Assembly (NCBI GenBank): GCA_964552795.1
Contig: CAZKIO010000016.1
Span: 1-64,000 of the forward strand
Length of the DNA stretch: 64,000 nucleotides
Direction: 5' to 3'
Source: JAEUHZ01 sp964552795
GTDB lineage: Bacteria > Planctomycetota > UBA1135 > GCA-002686595
Shown here: one piece after another, positions 25,491-35,830 of the stretch
Layout of the letters: each line of letters starts with the position of its first letter
Numbering within the stretch: the stretch's first letter is position 1
Program-made: the position numbers and the translations under genes
Notes under the pieces: model-generated
What the model was told of the DNA's origin: nothing
Seen by the model: the letters and a program-made list of their open reading frames with translations, nothing else
Database searches by the model: none

Positions 25491-27167
25491 TCAGTTGCAG
25501 AACGTGGCGCTCAACGCGTTCGAGAGGTTGAAGCCCGCGCCGCCGCCGGCGGGGTTGCGGTACCAGAACTGGAACTTCCAGGTCGAGCCCGCGAGGATCG
25601 CGCCGCCCGGCGGCAGTGCCCCGTAGTTGATCGCGCGCGTGGCGATGCCGCCCGCGCTGGCCGATTGCACCCCCAGGCGGAACGCGGTCCCGCCGACGCA
25701 GCGGAAGCCGTTGCCGAACGGGTTCTGGATCTCCGTCTGTCCGTAGTAGAAGAGGCCCAGCGTGTTCGGCGGCAGGCCCATGCACGACAGGCTGAAGTCG
25801 TTCGCCGCGATGCCCGTCGTGCCGCTGCTCGAGATCAGCGCCGGACCGCCGGTCGAGTTGTTCGCCACGGCGCAGTAGGTGTACGGCAGCGGGCAGCCCG
25901 GCACCGGGACCGTCCAGATCTCGGCGCGGCCCTGCGCCGAGAACGCGGCCGCGTGGTTGGGCGCGCCGATGATGACCTCGGGCTGGCCGACGCCGTCCAC
26001 GTCGCCCAGGCCGTCGACCGAGGCTCCGAAGCGGTCGCCGTCCGCGATGCCCAGGAACGTGTGGAGCAGCGTGCCGCTGCCGCCATCGAAGAGGCGCGCG
26101 TAGCCCTTGAGCCCGCTCGTCTGCTGGTCGGCCCCCACCAGGATCTCGGGACGCCCGTCGCCGTTCACGTCGCGCGCGTCGGCCGTCGCGATGCCGAAGC
26201 GGTCCCCGATGGTGCTGCCGGTCAGCGTGCGCACCAGCGCCCCGTTCACGCCGCTGTAGACGCGGACGTAGCCGGTGCCGAGGTTGAAGATGTTGGCGTC
26301 CTGCGTCGCGCCCACCAGGAAGTCGGGCACGCCGTCGCCCGTCACGTCGCCGATCCCGGCCACGGAAGCGCCGAACAGATCGTCGGCCGAGGGGGCCAGC
26401 AAGGGGTACAGAACGGCGCCGGTGCTGCCCGAGTAGACACGCACTCCGGCCGTCAGGGAGCTGATCACGAAGTCCGCGCGCCCGTCGCCGTTGACGTCGC
26501 CGATGCCGTCCGCCGAGAGGCCCAGGCGCTCGTTGTTGGTCGCGCCTTGCAGCGTGTGCAGCACCGAACCGTTGAGGCCCGAGTAGATGCGCACGATGCC
26601 ACGCTGCGTCCCGCCCGCCGCCGCTTCGCGGCTGCCTGCCAGGATGTCGGGGCGGCCGTCCATGTTCACGTCGCCCACGCCGACCACGATCATGCCCAGC
26701 TTCTCGCCGTTCACCGCGCCGTCGAAGGTGAAGATCGGCGCGCCGTTGGCGCCGGAGTACACGTAGACGCGACCGCGGTTGCTGCCCAGTCCCGAGAACT
26801 GCGGCGCACCGATGGCGATGTCCGCGGCGCCGTCCAGGTTGATGTCGCCGATGCCGTCGACGGAGGTGCCGAACTGGTCCTGGATGCTCACGCCGTCGAA
26901 GGTGCGCAGCGTGGCTCCGTTCGCGCCGCTGTACAGGCGCGCGAAGCCCTCGCCGGCGCCGAAGACCGCGCCGTCCTCGGGCGCACCGGCCAGGAAGTCC
27001 GGGCGTCCGTCGGCGTTCGTGTCGCCGATCGAACGGACCCAGATGCCCAGGCGGTCGTTGACCTTGTCGCCGTTGCGCGGGTAGAGCAGCGACTGGGCGG
27101 ATGCGGTGGCGGAGAGCAGCGCGAACGAGAACGCGGCTGCGGCGAGCGGTCGGAAGCTGACGGTCAT
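25491..27167 (-). CDS. Exported FG-GAP beta-propeller protein with Cys-bearing tail domain
   Basis: 558 aa. Start at 27167 gives a signal peptide (MTVSFRPLAAAAFSFALLSATASAQ). Seven FG-GAP/VCBS-type blades follow, each with a calcium-loop motif: DTNADGRPD, DINLDGAAD, DVNMDGRPD, DVNGDGRAD, DVTGDGVPD, DVNGDGRPE, DVDGVGQPE; the last has lost two acidic residues. The C-terminal 140 residues (from CPLPYTYCAVANNSTGG) contain four Cys and a jelly-roll-like pattern ending at a terminal CN; this tail occurs on many exported proteins of some planctomycete lineages. Likely a surface or periplasmic adhesion/binding protein. Confidence 0.85.
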   Translation of the reverse strand: MTVSFRPLAAAAFSFALLSATASAQSLLYPRNGDKVNDRLGIWVRSIGDTNADGRPDFLAGAPEDGAVFGAGEGFARLYSGANGATLRTFDGVSIQDQFGTSVDGIGDINLDGAADIAIGAPQFSGLGSNRGRVYVYSGANGAPIFTFDGAVNGEKLGMIVVGVGDVNMDGRPDILAGSREAAAGGTQRGIVRIYSGLNGSVLHTLQGATNNERLGLSADGIGDVNGDGRADFVISSLTAGVRVYSGSTGAVLYPLLAPSADDLFGASVAGIGDVTGDGVPDFLVGATQDANIFNLGTGYVRVYSGVNGALVRTLTGSTIGDRFGIATADARDVNGDGRPEILVGADQQTSGLKGYARLFDGGSGTLLHTFLGIADGDRFGASVDGLGDVDGVGQPEVIIGAPNHAAAFSAQGRAEIWTVPVPGCPLPYTYCAVANNSTGGPALISSSGTTGIAANDFSLSCMGLPPNTLGLFYYGQTEIQNPFGNGFRCVGGTAFRLGVQSASAGGIATRAINYGALPPGGAILAGSTWKFQFWYRNPAGGGAGFNLSNALSATFCN

Positions 27168-27330
27168 GGTGAGGCTCGGTGTCGGGCCCCCCGGAAAAGG
27201 ATTCGCGGTCGCGGGTGCGCGGACGGGCCGGTGCGGGGCAGCTCTCCGCGCGCCCCATGGACCATCCTGGATCCGGAGCGCGGTGTGGGTTGCGGGAGCC
27301 CGCGGGCGACGCAGCCCCGGCTCCGGATGC

Positions 27331-27360
27331 AGTCTACCCCGCTCTTTCGAAGGGCAGCAA
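27331..27360 (-). promoter_or_regulatory. Promoter of the FG-GAP gene
   Basis: TTGCTG (27355-27360), an 18-base spacer and TAGACT (27331-27336), read on the minus strand. Leader about 157 bases. Confidence 0.45.
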
Positions 27361-27361
27361 A

Positions 27362-27880
27362 TCAGCGCGGCCCGGCGGGCCCGCGGGCCTGCGCCACGAG
27401 GTGGCCGGCCTCGGGGAGGACGAGTTCGCGCATCGCCAGGCCCAGCGCCTTGGGTGAGCCCGGCAGGCACACGACCACCTTGCCCCCGGCCACGCCGGCG
27501 CAGGCGCGCGAGAGGATCGCCGCCGAACCGATCTCGCGGTGGCTCAGCATGCGGAAGATCTCTCCGAAACCCGGGATCTGCGCGTCGAACAGGCGCTCGA
27601 GCGTCGGCACGGTCACGTCGCGCGGCGCGATGCCCGTGCCGCCCGTCGTCAGCACGAGATCGACGTCGTCGCGCGCGAGCGCGTCGCGGACGGCGGCCTC
27701 GATGTCCGCGGGCTCGTCCTTGCGGATCGCGCGGTGCGTCACCACGTGGCCCGCGTTCTCGACCGCTTCCACCAGGAACGGGCCACCGCGGTCCGTCGCC
27801 GCGTCGCGCGTGTCGCTGATCGTGATCACAGCGAAGCGCAATGCGCGGGGCGCCGCCGCGCGGTGCTGCTCGAGGCTCAC
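27362..27880 (-). CDS. moaB: MoaB/Mog-type molybdopterin adenylyltransferase-like protein
   Basis: 172 aa. The MPT-binding fold is recognised from AVITISDTRD at the N-terminus, the central TTGGTGIAPRDVT loop and the C-terminal VVVCLPGSPKALGLAMREL. It would act in molybdenum cofactor adenylylation. The GTG start overlaps the stop of the upstream BtpA-family gene as GTGA, indicating translational coupling. No other moa gene lies in the window. Confidence 0.88.
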   Translation of the reverse strand: MSLEQHRAAAPRALRFAVITISDTRDAATDRGGPFLVEAVENAGHVVTHRAIRKDEPADIEAAVRDALARDDVDLVLTTGGTGIAPRDVTVPTLERLFDAQIPGFGEIFRMLSHREIGSAAILSRACAGVAGGKVVVCLPGSPKALGLAMRELVLPEAGHLVAQARGPAGPR

Positions 27881-28677
27881 CGCCCGGCCTCGTCGAACGC
27901 GCCGCGCATGCGGCGCACGCGCTCGGGATCGACCTGGTTCCCGACGTGGCCGTCGCGCTTGAGCGCCGTCCCCACGATCGCGCCGCTGGCGTGCGCCAGC
28001 AGCGCGGCGGCGTTGTCGAGATCCAGGCCCGACCCGATCAGCACCGGCGCGGCGCCGGCGGCCTCGCGCGCCTCGCGCACCTGGGCGGCGTCCGGCGGCC
28101 GCCCGGTCGCCGGCCCGGAGACGATCACGCCGTCGGCCAGCGCGCGGCCGACCAGCTCGTGCACGGCCTGGGCCAGCGACTCGCGCGACAGCGGCGTGGC
28201 GTGCTTCACGTGCGCGTCGGCCAGGATCGCGACCTCTGGGGCGAGGCGCAGGCGCTCGCGCAAGGTCTCGTGCGCGCGGCCCTCCAGGATCCCCTGGTCG
28301 GTCACCGCGGCGCCGGCGTGCACGTTGACGCGCACGAACGCGGCGCCCGTGGCGGCGGCGATGCCCAGCGCGGCGCGCGCGTCGTTGCGCAGGACGTTGA
28401 CGCCGACCGGGCGCGCGCCCGCGGCGGAGCGCACCGCGCGCACCGCGAGCGCCAGCGTGGCCACGGTCTCGGGCGGCACCGCCTGCGGATGGAACGGCGC
28501 GTCGCCGAAGTTCTCCACGATCAGCGCGTCGCAGCCGTGCGCCGACAGCGCCTGCGCGTCCTCGACGGCGCGCGCGAGCACCGCGTTGACGCTGCCGGTG
28601 AAGCGCGGGGAACCGGGGGTCGGCAGGAGGTGGACGACGCCGATCAGGTAGGGCCGGGGGAAGGTCAGCCGCTGCAT
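27877..28677 (-). CDS. BtpA/SgcQ-family TIM-barrel protein
   Basis: 266 aa. Recognised from LIGVVHLLPTPGSPRF, ALIVENFGDAPF, GVNVLRNDARAALGIAAATGAAFVRVNVHAG, ADGVIVSGPATG and GSGLDLDNAA. BtpA is needed for photosystem I stability in cyanobacteria, but family members in non-phototrophs (SgcQ-like) have unknown enzymatic roles. ATG at 28677 with TAGAAT nine bases upstream and no Shine-Dalgarno. Operon with moaB. Confidence 0.85.
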   Translation of the reverse strand: MQRLTFPRPYLIGVVHLLPTPGSPRFTGSVNAVLARAVEDAQALSAHGCDALIVENFGDAPFHPQAVPPETVATLALAVRAVRSAAGARPVGVNVLRNDARAALGIAAATGAAFVRVNVHAGAAVTDQGILEGRAHETLRERLRLAPEVAILADAHVKHATPLSRESLAQAVHELVGRALADGVIVSGPATGRPPDAAQVREAREAAGAAPVLIGSGLDLDNAAALLAHASGAIVGTALKRDGHVGNQVDPERVRRMRGAFDEAGR

Positions 28678-28686
28678 TCGGGCGCG

Positions 28687-28692
28687 ATTCTA
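28687..28692 (-). promoter_or_regulatory. -10 box TAGAAT, near-leaderless start of the BtpA-family gene
   Basis: Nine bases before the ATG at 28677; predicted leader about 3 bases. Confidence 0.5.
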
Positions 28693-28712
28693 GCGTCCCG
28701 CCCGCGGCGGCG

Positions 28713-30398
28713 TCAGACCGACGAGCGGACGCGGGCCAGGCCGCACAGGGCGCGGCGCAGGCGCGGGTGCGCGTCGAAGCGCAGCACGAACTCCGACTCG
28801 CGCCGGCCGCCCTTGGCGCGGACGACCGCCAGGAGCGCGCGCCGATCGGCCGCCGGCCAGCGCGCGAGGTCGGGGAGCAGGCACAGGAGCGGCGCCCAGC
28901 GCGCGAACGCCGCGCGCTCGTCGCCGGTCCAGCCCGTCAGGCGCCGGACGCCCAGCGCGCGCGCGACCTCGGTGACGGACGCGCGCACGCCGGCCTCGCG
29001 GTCGGCGCCGCCGCGCGCGCGCAGGCGGCGCGACACCGCGGCGCTGACGCGTCCCGCCGGGAAGAAGCCGATCGCGTCGCCGCGGGCGCCGTCGGGCGGG
29101 AACACCAGGTCGTGCTGCACGAGGCGCTCCAGCACGCGCCGCGACGAGCGGTGCCGCGGCCGGGCAGCGCTGCGCGCGCGTTCGGCGCGGCGCAGCGCGC
29201 GCGCGCCGCGGTCGCGCGGCGCGAACCCGAGCTTCTCGTAGAACCACCAGGCTCCCGAGAGGAGGCCTTCCTCGTTGTGGTGGCCGAGCTGGTAGGGCGG
29301 GACCGTGAAGGTCTCGGCGCCGAACAGCACGCGCACGGCGGCCAGCACGCGCGCGTAGATCCAGGCCGATTCGCCGCCGCGGAAGGTCTCGAAGACGTTG
29401 AACGCGATCTCGGCGGAGCCGAACAGCGCGCTCGAGAGCACGTAGCCGATCGGGACGCCGTTCCGCAGCATCAGGATCGCGTACACGGACTCCAGGAGCA
29501 GCCGCTCGCGCGGCAGCACGCCGAAGCAGGCCAGCGCGAGGCCGTCGCCGCAGTCGACCCAGCGCGCGTCGCGCGCGTCGGCCGCCATGAACGCGTCCAG
29601 GTCACGCGAGCGCACGACCATCGCGTCGCGCGCGAGCTGAACCAGCGCCCGCGCCTCGCGGCGCGAGAGCTCGCGGATCGCGCGCGGCGGCCGGCGGATC
29701 TCGCGGGCGAGGTCGGGGCGGTCGCGGCGCAGCGGCGCGGTGCGCCACGCGATCACGGGCACGGCGTGCACGGCCGTGGTGCGCGAGGGCGTGCCCCGCC
29801 CCGGCCGGAGCACCAGTTCCAGGTCGAGCGCCTCGTACAGGTAGCGGCGCACCTCGGGCGCGGCCTCGAGCGCCGCGATGCGCCGCAGCAGGAACCCTGC
29901 GTCGCTCTCCCCCGCTGCGCGCAGGGCGTCGATCAGTTCGCGCGCGTCCAGGCCGCGCGCGTCCAACCCGCAACTCTCCGCCCACGGCAACAGATAGGGC
30001 AGCAGCGCGTCGAGCTTCTCGGCGGGGGCCTGCGCGGCCTCCGCGTCGTCCCACGTCAGGTCCAGGGACCGCGGAAAGCGACCGGCGAGCCACGTCGCGG
30101 TGGGTTCGAAGAAGCGGTAGCGGAGCGCCGTGCCCGCGATGCCGCTGTCCGCGAGGCGCGCGCGGTGCCGCGCGAGGTCCGGTCGCGTCGCGAACGCGTC
30201 CAGCAGCGCGACGGTGCGCGCCAGCACCGCACCGTCGTCGGGATGGGCGCGCAGGAAGCACAGTTCCTCGTGCAGCGCGACCACGTCCTTCGCAGCGCGC
30301 AGCGGCCGCTTGCCGAGCGCGCGCAGCAGTTCCACGCGCCGTTCCGCGGTGCCCGGCGCGTACTGCCCGTGCAGCGCGATCAACGCGCGCAGCGTCAC
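28713..30398 (-). CDS. Large protein of unknown function with a GNAT-like segment
   Basis: 561 aa, Arg/Ala-rich and cytoplasmic (no signal, no membrane helix). Residues about 330-420 carry the most conserved-looking part: RNGVPIGYVLSSALFGSAEI, NVFETFRGGESAWIYARVLA and GAWWFYEKLGFAPRD. The last resembles the FYxKLGF ending of GNAT acetyltransferases and the first a GNAT beta 2-beta 4 core, but the acetyl-CoA pyrophosphate loop is not obvious. No family recognised. It lies 40 bases after the tRNA-Thr gene on the same strand. Confidence 0.65.
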   Translation of the reverse strand: MTLRALIALHGQYAPGTAERRVELLRALGKRPLRAAKDVVALHEELCFLRAHPDDGAVLARTVALLDAFATRPDLARHRARLADSGIAGTALRYRFFEPTATWLAGRFPRSLDLTWDDAEAAQAPAEKLDALLPYLLPWAESCGLDARGLDARELIDALRAAGESDAGFLLRRIAALEAAPEVRRYLYEALDLELVLRPGRGTPSRTTAVHAVPVIAWRTAPLRRDRPDLAREIRRPPRAIRELSRREARALVQLARDAMVVRSRDLDAFMAADARDARWVDCGDGLALACFGVLPRERLLLESVYAILMLRNGVPIGYVLSSALFGSAEIAFNVFETFRGGESAWIYARVLAAVRVLFGAETFTVPPYQLGHHNEEGLLSGAWWFYEKLGFAPRDRGARALRRAERARSAARPRHRSSRRVLERLVQHDLVFPPDGARGDAIGFFPAGRVSAAVSRRLRARGGADREAGVRASVTEVARALGVRRLTGWTGDERAAFARWAPLLCLLPDLARWPAADRRALLAVVRAKGGRRESEFVLRFDAHPRLRRALCGLARVRSSV

Positions 30399-30438
30399 GC
30401 GGCCCCCCGTTCGCGGTCGCTCGATCCGCGCCGCGGGT

Positions 30439-30513
30439 TGGAGCCAGAGGCGGGATTCGAACCCGCAACCCCCGCTTTACGAAAGCGGTGCACTACCGTT
30501 GTGCTACTCTGGC
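30439..30513 (-). tRNA. tRNA-Thr (anticodon CGU)
   Basis: Acceptor stem GCCAGAG/CTCTGGC, D-loop with AACGGTAG, anticodon stem CCGCT/AGCGG with loop TTCGTAA (anticodon at 30479-30481), T-arm with GGTTCGAATCC, discriminator T and an encoded CCA. It decodes ACG. Confidence 0.95.
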
Positions 30514-30635
30514 CGATTGGACGTTCCGCGTGGGAGCCCCACCGCGGATCGGTTCGCGCGGCGCGCGACTTGAGCCCGGCGGCTGCCGTGGTCCGCAAAG
30601 CCTACCACCGGACGGCCGGCGTCCCAGGCCGGCGT

Positions 30636-30666
30636 CCGATCCGGCGCAGCGCGCGCGCCGGATCGG
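30636..30666 (-). terminator. 12-bp hairpin after the HEAT-repeat gene
   Basis: Perfect arms 30636-30647 and 30655-30666 with a 7-base loop, 26 bases past the stop of the gene at 30692. Confidence 0.6.
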
Positions 30667-30691
30667 CGACCTCGAGCCGGATCCTGCCGGT

Positions 30692-32779
30692 CTAGTTCCT
30701 CAGCTTCTCGAGGATGCGGGCGCGATCGGCCGCCGACATCGACAGGCTGCCGAGCACGCGTGCGGCCGCCTCGCGGACGGACATCGCGGCGTCGGAACGC
30801 ACGACCTCCTCCACCGCGGCGGTGGCCTCGGCCGTCATGGAACCGCCCGCGCGGGCGACCACGCGGGCCAGCGCCGCGCCGGCCGCGGCGCGCACGGCGT
30901 CCGAGCGGCCGCCGTCGACGAGCGTCTTCAAGAGCGCCTGGTTCTGGCCCGGGCCGCCGCGCAGGCCGAGCGCCTCGATCGCGGGCATCGCCGTCGCGTC
31001 CTCGCGCAGGGCGGCCTGCGCCAGGTGGTCGAGCGCCGGCGTCAGGTCGGTGGTGCCGCGACCCAGGTGCGCCAGCACCTCGGCCGAACGGGCGGCGAGG
31101 TCCTTGGCCAGGGCGCGGTCGCCCTGCAGTTCCGCCGTGAGCGGGCCCTGCAGCGCGTCGAGGTCGCCGGCGCCGCTGGTCGTGCCCGTGATGCGGTCGC
31201 CCCAGATGGATGCAGCGGTGTCCTCGTCGTTCGTCAGCACCACGACGGGGATGCCGGACAGGCGCTCGTCCTGGTGCACCTCGTCGACGATCTCGGAGGT
31301 GGTGATGTCCTTGAGCGAATCGGCCACGACGACCACGTCGAGCGCCGGCGAGCGGCGCAGGACCACGAGGCCGCTCGCACCGTCCGCGGCGATCGACGCG
31401 TGCGCGCCCAGGCCGCGCAGGGCCTCGGCCATCGCCGCGGCGCGCGCCGCGTCGCCGTCGATCACGAGGGCGAGGCGCAGGACCTCGCGCGCGGACGACT
31501 CGCCCAGCGCGGCGACCACGTCCGCCGAGGCGGCCTGGCCCGAGCGGGCGGCGACCTGGCCCAGCGCCACCGCGGCTTCGGAGCGCATCGCCCCGTCGCG
31601 CGAGGCGAGCGCGTTGCGCAGGCCGGCGGTCGGCGCGGGCGCCAGCGGACCGAGCACGCGACACAGGGCGCTGGCGGTCGAGGAGTCGCCGCTCCGGACC
31701 GAGCTCTGCAGCGCGAGATCGAGCGCGTCGACGCCGGCGCCGTTGACGGCGATCAGCGTGGCGCCCGCGGCGTCCTTCCACTCGCCGACGTCCTGGCCGG
31801 CGGCCACGAGCGCGTCCAGGCGCGTCTGGCCGTCGACGTAGGCGCGCGCGAGGCCGGCCAGCGCATCGACCGAGCTGGGGTCGACCGAGAGCGCGTCGTA
31901 GTACGCGCGCTTGCTCATCTCGCTGCCGTAGAGCGAACGCGGGATCGGCGTGCCCACGATCTGGCCGTCGCGCCAGTCCCAGACGACGTCGCTGGCCTCG
32001 CCGCGGCGCAGCGCCGTGTCGCTGCGGCGCCAGTAGGCCTCGCCGGCGGCCATGAAGTTGGTGAGCGCGCTGCCGCCGGCCTTCAACCGGGCCAGCGAGC
32101 TCGCGGCCGCCTCGCGCACGACCGGGTCGGCGTCGCCGGCGGCGGTGCGCTGCAGTGCCGCGATCGCGCGCTGGCTGCCGATGTTGCCCAGCACGTAGGC
32201 CACGTTGCGGCGCTGGACCGGATCGTCGCTGTGCAGGGCGGTCGAGAGCGGCACGACCACGTCCTCGTCCATCTGCGCGAGGGCGTGCATCGCGAGGACG
32301 CGGCGGTCCTCGTCGCCGCTGCTGCCCAGCAGCGCGGCGAGGTACGGCACGGCGTACTCGCCGTGGTCGGTGGACAGCGCGCGGACCGCCTTGCGGCGCT
32401 CCATGGCGTCCTCGTTCGTGGTCGCCTCGCGGACCAGCGCGAGGATCGCGTCCTTGTCGGCGCGGCGCTCCTTGCGCTCCATCCGCGCCAGATCGATCAG
32501 GCGCCGGGCGGCCAGCTCGAAGTCACCGCCCAGGACGAGCAGGTCGCGCCAGTCGGCGTAGTCCCGGCTGGTCCACAGCTCGTATGCCGCGGCCTGGTCC
32601 GGCGACATGGCCAGGACCTTCTTGAGCATGGTCAGGGCCTCGTCCTTGCGTCCGCGGTGGAGCAGGTCGATGGCCGAGCCGAAGGTGTCCTGGAGTTCGT
32701 CGGGCGCCGCCGCCCAGGAGGGCGTGGTGAAGGCGGAGATGGCGACGAACAGGCCGATCGTGCGGCGCAGTCCGGTCAT
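30692..32779 (-). CDS. Exported HEAT-repeat protein with an embedded receiver-like domain
   Basis: 695 aa. Start at 32779 gives a signal peptide (MTGLRRTIGLFVAISAFTTPSWA). HEAT/PBS-type repeats are clear in residues 110-250 (VPLSTALHSDDPVQRRNVAYVLGN; AADPVVREAAAS pattern) and again after about 560. Residues about 430-545 (ALVIDGDAARAAAMAEALRGLG, DVVVVADSL, IPVVVLTNDED) follow the alternating pattern of a response-regulator receiver. The usual phospho-Asp position is shifted or replaced by Ala and the Lys is not evident. A receiver fold in an exported protein is unexpected, so it is probably a non-phosphorylated interaction module. Confidence 0.75.
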   Translation of the reverse strand: MTGLRRTIGLFVAISAFTTPSWAAAPDELQDTFGSAIDLLHRGRKDEALTMLKKVLAMSPDQAAAYELWTSRDYADWRDLLVLGGDFELAARRLIDLARMERKERRADKDAILALVREATTNEDAMERRKAVRALSTDHGEYAVPYLAALLGSSGDEDRRVLAMHALAQMDEDVVVPLSTALHSDDPVQRRNVAYVLGNIGSQRAIAALQRTAAGDADPVVREAAASSLARLKAGGSALTNFMAAGEAYWRRSDTALRRGEASDVVWDWRDGQIVGTPIPRSLYGSEMSKRAYYDALSVDPSSVDALAGLARAYVDGQTRLDALVAAGQDVGEWKDAAGATLIAVNGAGVDALDLALQSSVRSGDSSTASALCRVLGPLAPAPTAGLRNALASRDGAMRSEAAVALGQVAARSGQAASADVVAALGESSAREVLRLALVIDGDAARAAAMAEALRGLGAHASIAADGASGLVVLRRSPALDVVVVADSLKDITTSEIVDEVHQDERLSGIPVVVLTNDEDTAASIWGDRITGTTSGAGDLDALQGPLTAELQGDRALAKDLAARSAEVLAHLGRGTTDLTPALDHLAQAALREDATAMPAIEALGLRGGPGQNQALLKTLVDGGRSDAVRAAAGAALARVVARAGGSMTAEATAAVEEVVRSDAAMSVREAAARVLGSLSMSAADRARILEKLRN

Positions 32780-32895
32780 GAGGCGGATCCTCTCGCGGGG
32801 GGTCGTGAGTACGCGAATGCGTCGGGGGGGGACCGTCTGGTCGGCCAGCCCCTGGAATCCCAGTGGTGTGGCCTGGGCCGACAATCGGTCGGGGG

Positions 32896-32923
32896 ATGAT
32901 ACTGAGGGAGGGGTCGGGGTCAA
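32896..32923 (-). promoter_or_regulatory. Promoter of the HEAT-repeat gene
   Basis: TTGACC (32918-32923), a 16-base spacer and TATCAT (32896-32901), read on the minus strand; among the best sigma-70 matches here. Leader about 110 bases. Confidence 0.6.
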
Positions 32924-32990
32924 GGCGAGCGCGCTCCGGAGAACGGACGCGCCACCGATCGGCGGGCACCGAGCCGCCGCGGAGAGGGAT

Positions 32991-34187
32991 CTACCCCCGG
33001 TCCGGGACCCGGCAACCGGCGGCGCTGATCTTCCCCAGGCAGCGCCCGCGCGGCGCTCCGGTCGCCCCCGGGTGGCTCAGGGGGATGCCCAGGACGCACG
33101 CGGCGGCCAGGACGGCGAAAACCAGCGCCTCGCGGGCCTTGGGGTCGACCCCGTGGGCGGCGCTGGAACGGACGGGGACGCCCGAGCGCTGCTCGAGCGC
33201 GCGCATCAGGGTTCGGTGGAAGACGCCGCCGCCCGCGACGACGAGTTCCGCGACCGGTTCGGGGGAGAACCGGGCCAGCGATCCGGCGACGGTCGCCGCC
33301 ACCAGGTGCGTGGCGCTGGCCAGGAGGTCAGCGCCTCCATCCCCCACGGCTCCGCGCGCGCGCGCCGCCGCCACGACCTCGTCCACCCAGCGCTCGCCGA
33401 ACGTGTCGCGGCCGGTGCTGCGCGGCGGCGGCCGTTCGAAGAACGGGTGCTGGAGCAGGTGCCGCACGAGATCCTCGTCGGGCCGGCCGCGCGCGGCGGC
33501 CGCGCCGTCGCGATCGAGCGGCGCGTCGAGGAAACGCCGCGCGAGCCCGTCGAGCAGGCTGTTGGCCGGCCCCGTGTCGAACGCCAGCAGCCGATCGCCC
33601 GTGAGCAGCAGCGTCAGGTTGCCCATGCCGCCCAGGTTGAGGATCGCCGCGGGCCGCGGAACGCGCGCGAAGATCAGGCCGTCGGCGAGCGGCGAGAGCG
33701 GCGCGCCCTCGCCGCCGGCCGCGACGTCGCGCCGGCGGAAGTCGCTGACGACCGCGGCGCCGCACTCCTCCGCCACGCAGTCGCCGTCGCCCAGTTGCAG
33801 CGTGGCCGGTCCGCTGCTCTCCGCGCCGTCGTGATGCCACACGGTCTGGCCGTGGCTGCCGACGAGGTCGAGCGCGAACCCCGCCCGCTCCGCGACCGCG
33901 CGCGCCGCGCGACCGAATGCGCGGCCCAGGTCGCGATCGAGCAGCGCGGCCTCGCGCAGTCCGCACGGCTCTCCGTCCAGCACGCCGCGCACGCGTCCCG
34001 CGAGGCCGTCGGGGAACGGCTCGCAGGCGAAGTGCACGAGTTCCGGCGGGAGCAGGCGAACGCCGCCGGGCGCACGCTCGGCCCTCAGGCGCGCGAGTCC
34101 GACGTCGATGCCGTCGGCGGATGTACCCGAGAGGACGCCCGCGACGAGCGCGCCCTCGGCGAAGAACCGGCGTTCGATCTCGTGCAC
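32991..34187 (-). CDS. anmK: Anhydro-N-acetylmuramic acid kinase
   Basis: 398 aa. Recognised from GVLSGTSADGIDVG at the N-terminus (the GTSxDGID nucleotide motif), VGSHGQTVWHH, QLGDGDCVAEECGAAVVSDFRRRD, NLGGMGNLTLL, FDTGPANSLLD and VVAGGGVFHRTLM. It phosphorylates and opens 1,6-anhydroMurNAc to MurNAc-6-phosphate in peptidoglycan recycling, so the host turns over a peptidoglycan wall. MurQ is not adjacent. Confidence 0.93.
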   Translation of the reverse strand: MHEIERRFFAEGALVAGVLSGTSADGIDVGLARLRAERAPGGVRLLPPELVHFACEPFPDGLAGRVRGVLDGEPCGLREAALLDRDLGRAFGRAARAVAERAGFALDLVGSHGQTVWHHDGAESSGPATLQLGDGDCVAEECGAAVVSDFRRRDVAAGGEGAPLSPLADGLIFARVPRPAAILNLGGMGNLTLLLTGDRLLAFDTGPANSLLDGLARRFLDAPLDRDGAAAARGRPDEDLVRHLLQHPFFERPPPRSTGRDTFGERWVDEVVAAARARGAVGDGGADLLASATHLVAATVAGSLARFSPEPVAELVVAGGGVFHRTLMRALEQRSGVPVRSSAAHGVDPKAREALVFAVLAAACVLGIPLSHPGATGAPRGRCLGKISAAGCRVPDRG

Positions 34188-34300
34188 GCGAGGCGAGCGC
34201 TGACGACGCTCGATGCGCGGAGTGTACGCGCGCGGCTTTGGAGATCGAGCCCGGTGTCCGCGGTTGTGCGGGAACCGGGGAGCGTGTCACGATCCGCGGC

Positions 34301-35728
<1,428 letters not shown>

Positions 35729-35773
35729 GCCGGCCTGAAGCGAGCCGGCATGGAGCGAGCCCGCGCGGAACGC

Positions 35774-35809
35774 GCACGGCGCGCGCGGATCCCTCCGCGC
35801 GCGCCGTGC
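35774..35809. terminator. 16-bp perfect hairpin between convergent genes
   Basis: Arms 35774-35789 and 35794-35809 with loop TCCC, between the sigma-54 regulator and the LysM gene. Confidence 0.65.
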
Positions 35810-35830
35810 CGCCGTTCCCGGAACCCGCCC

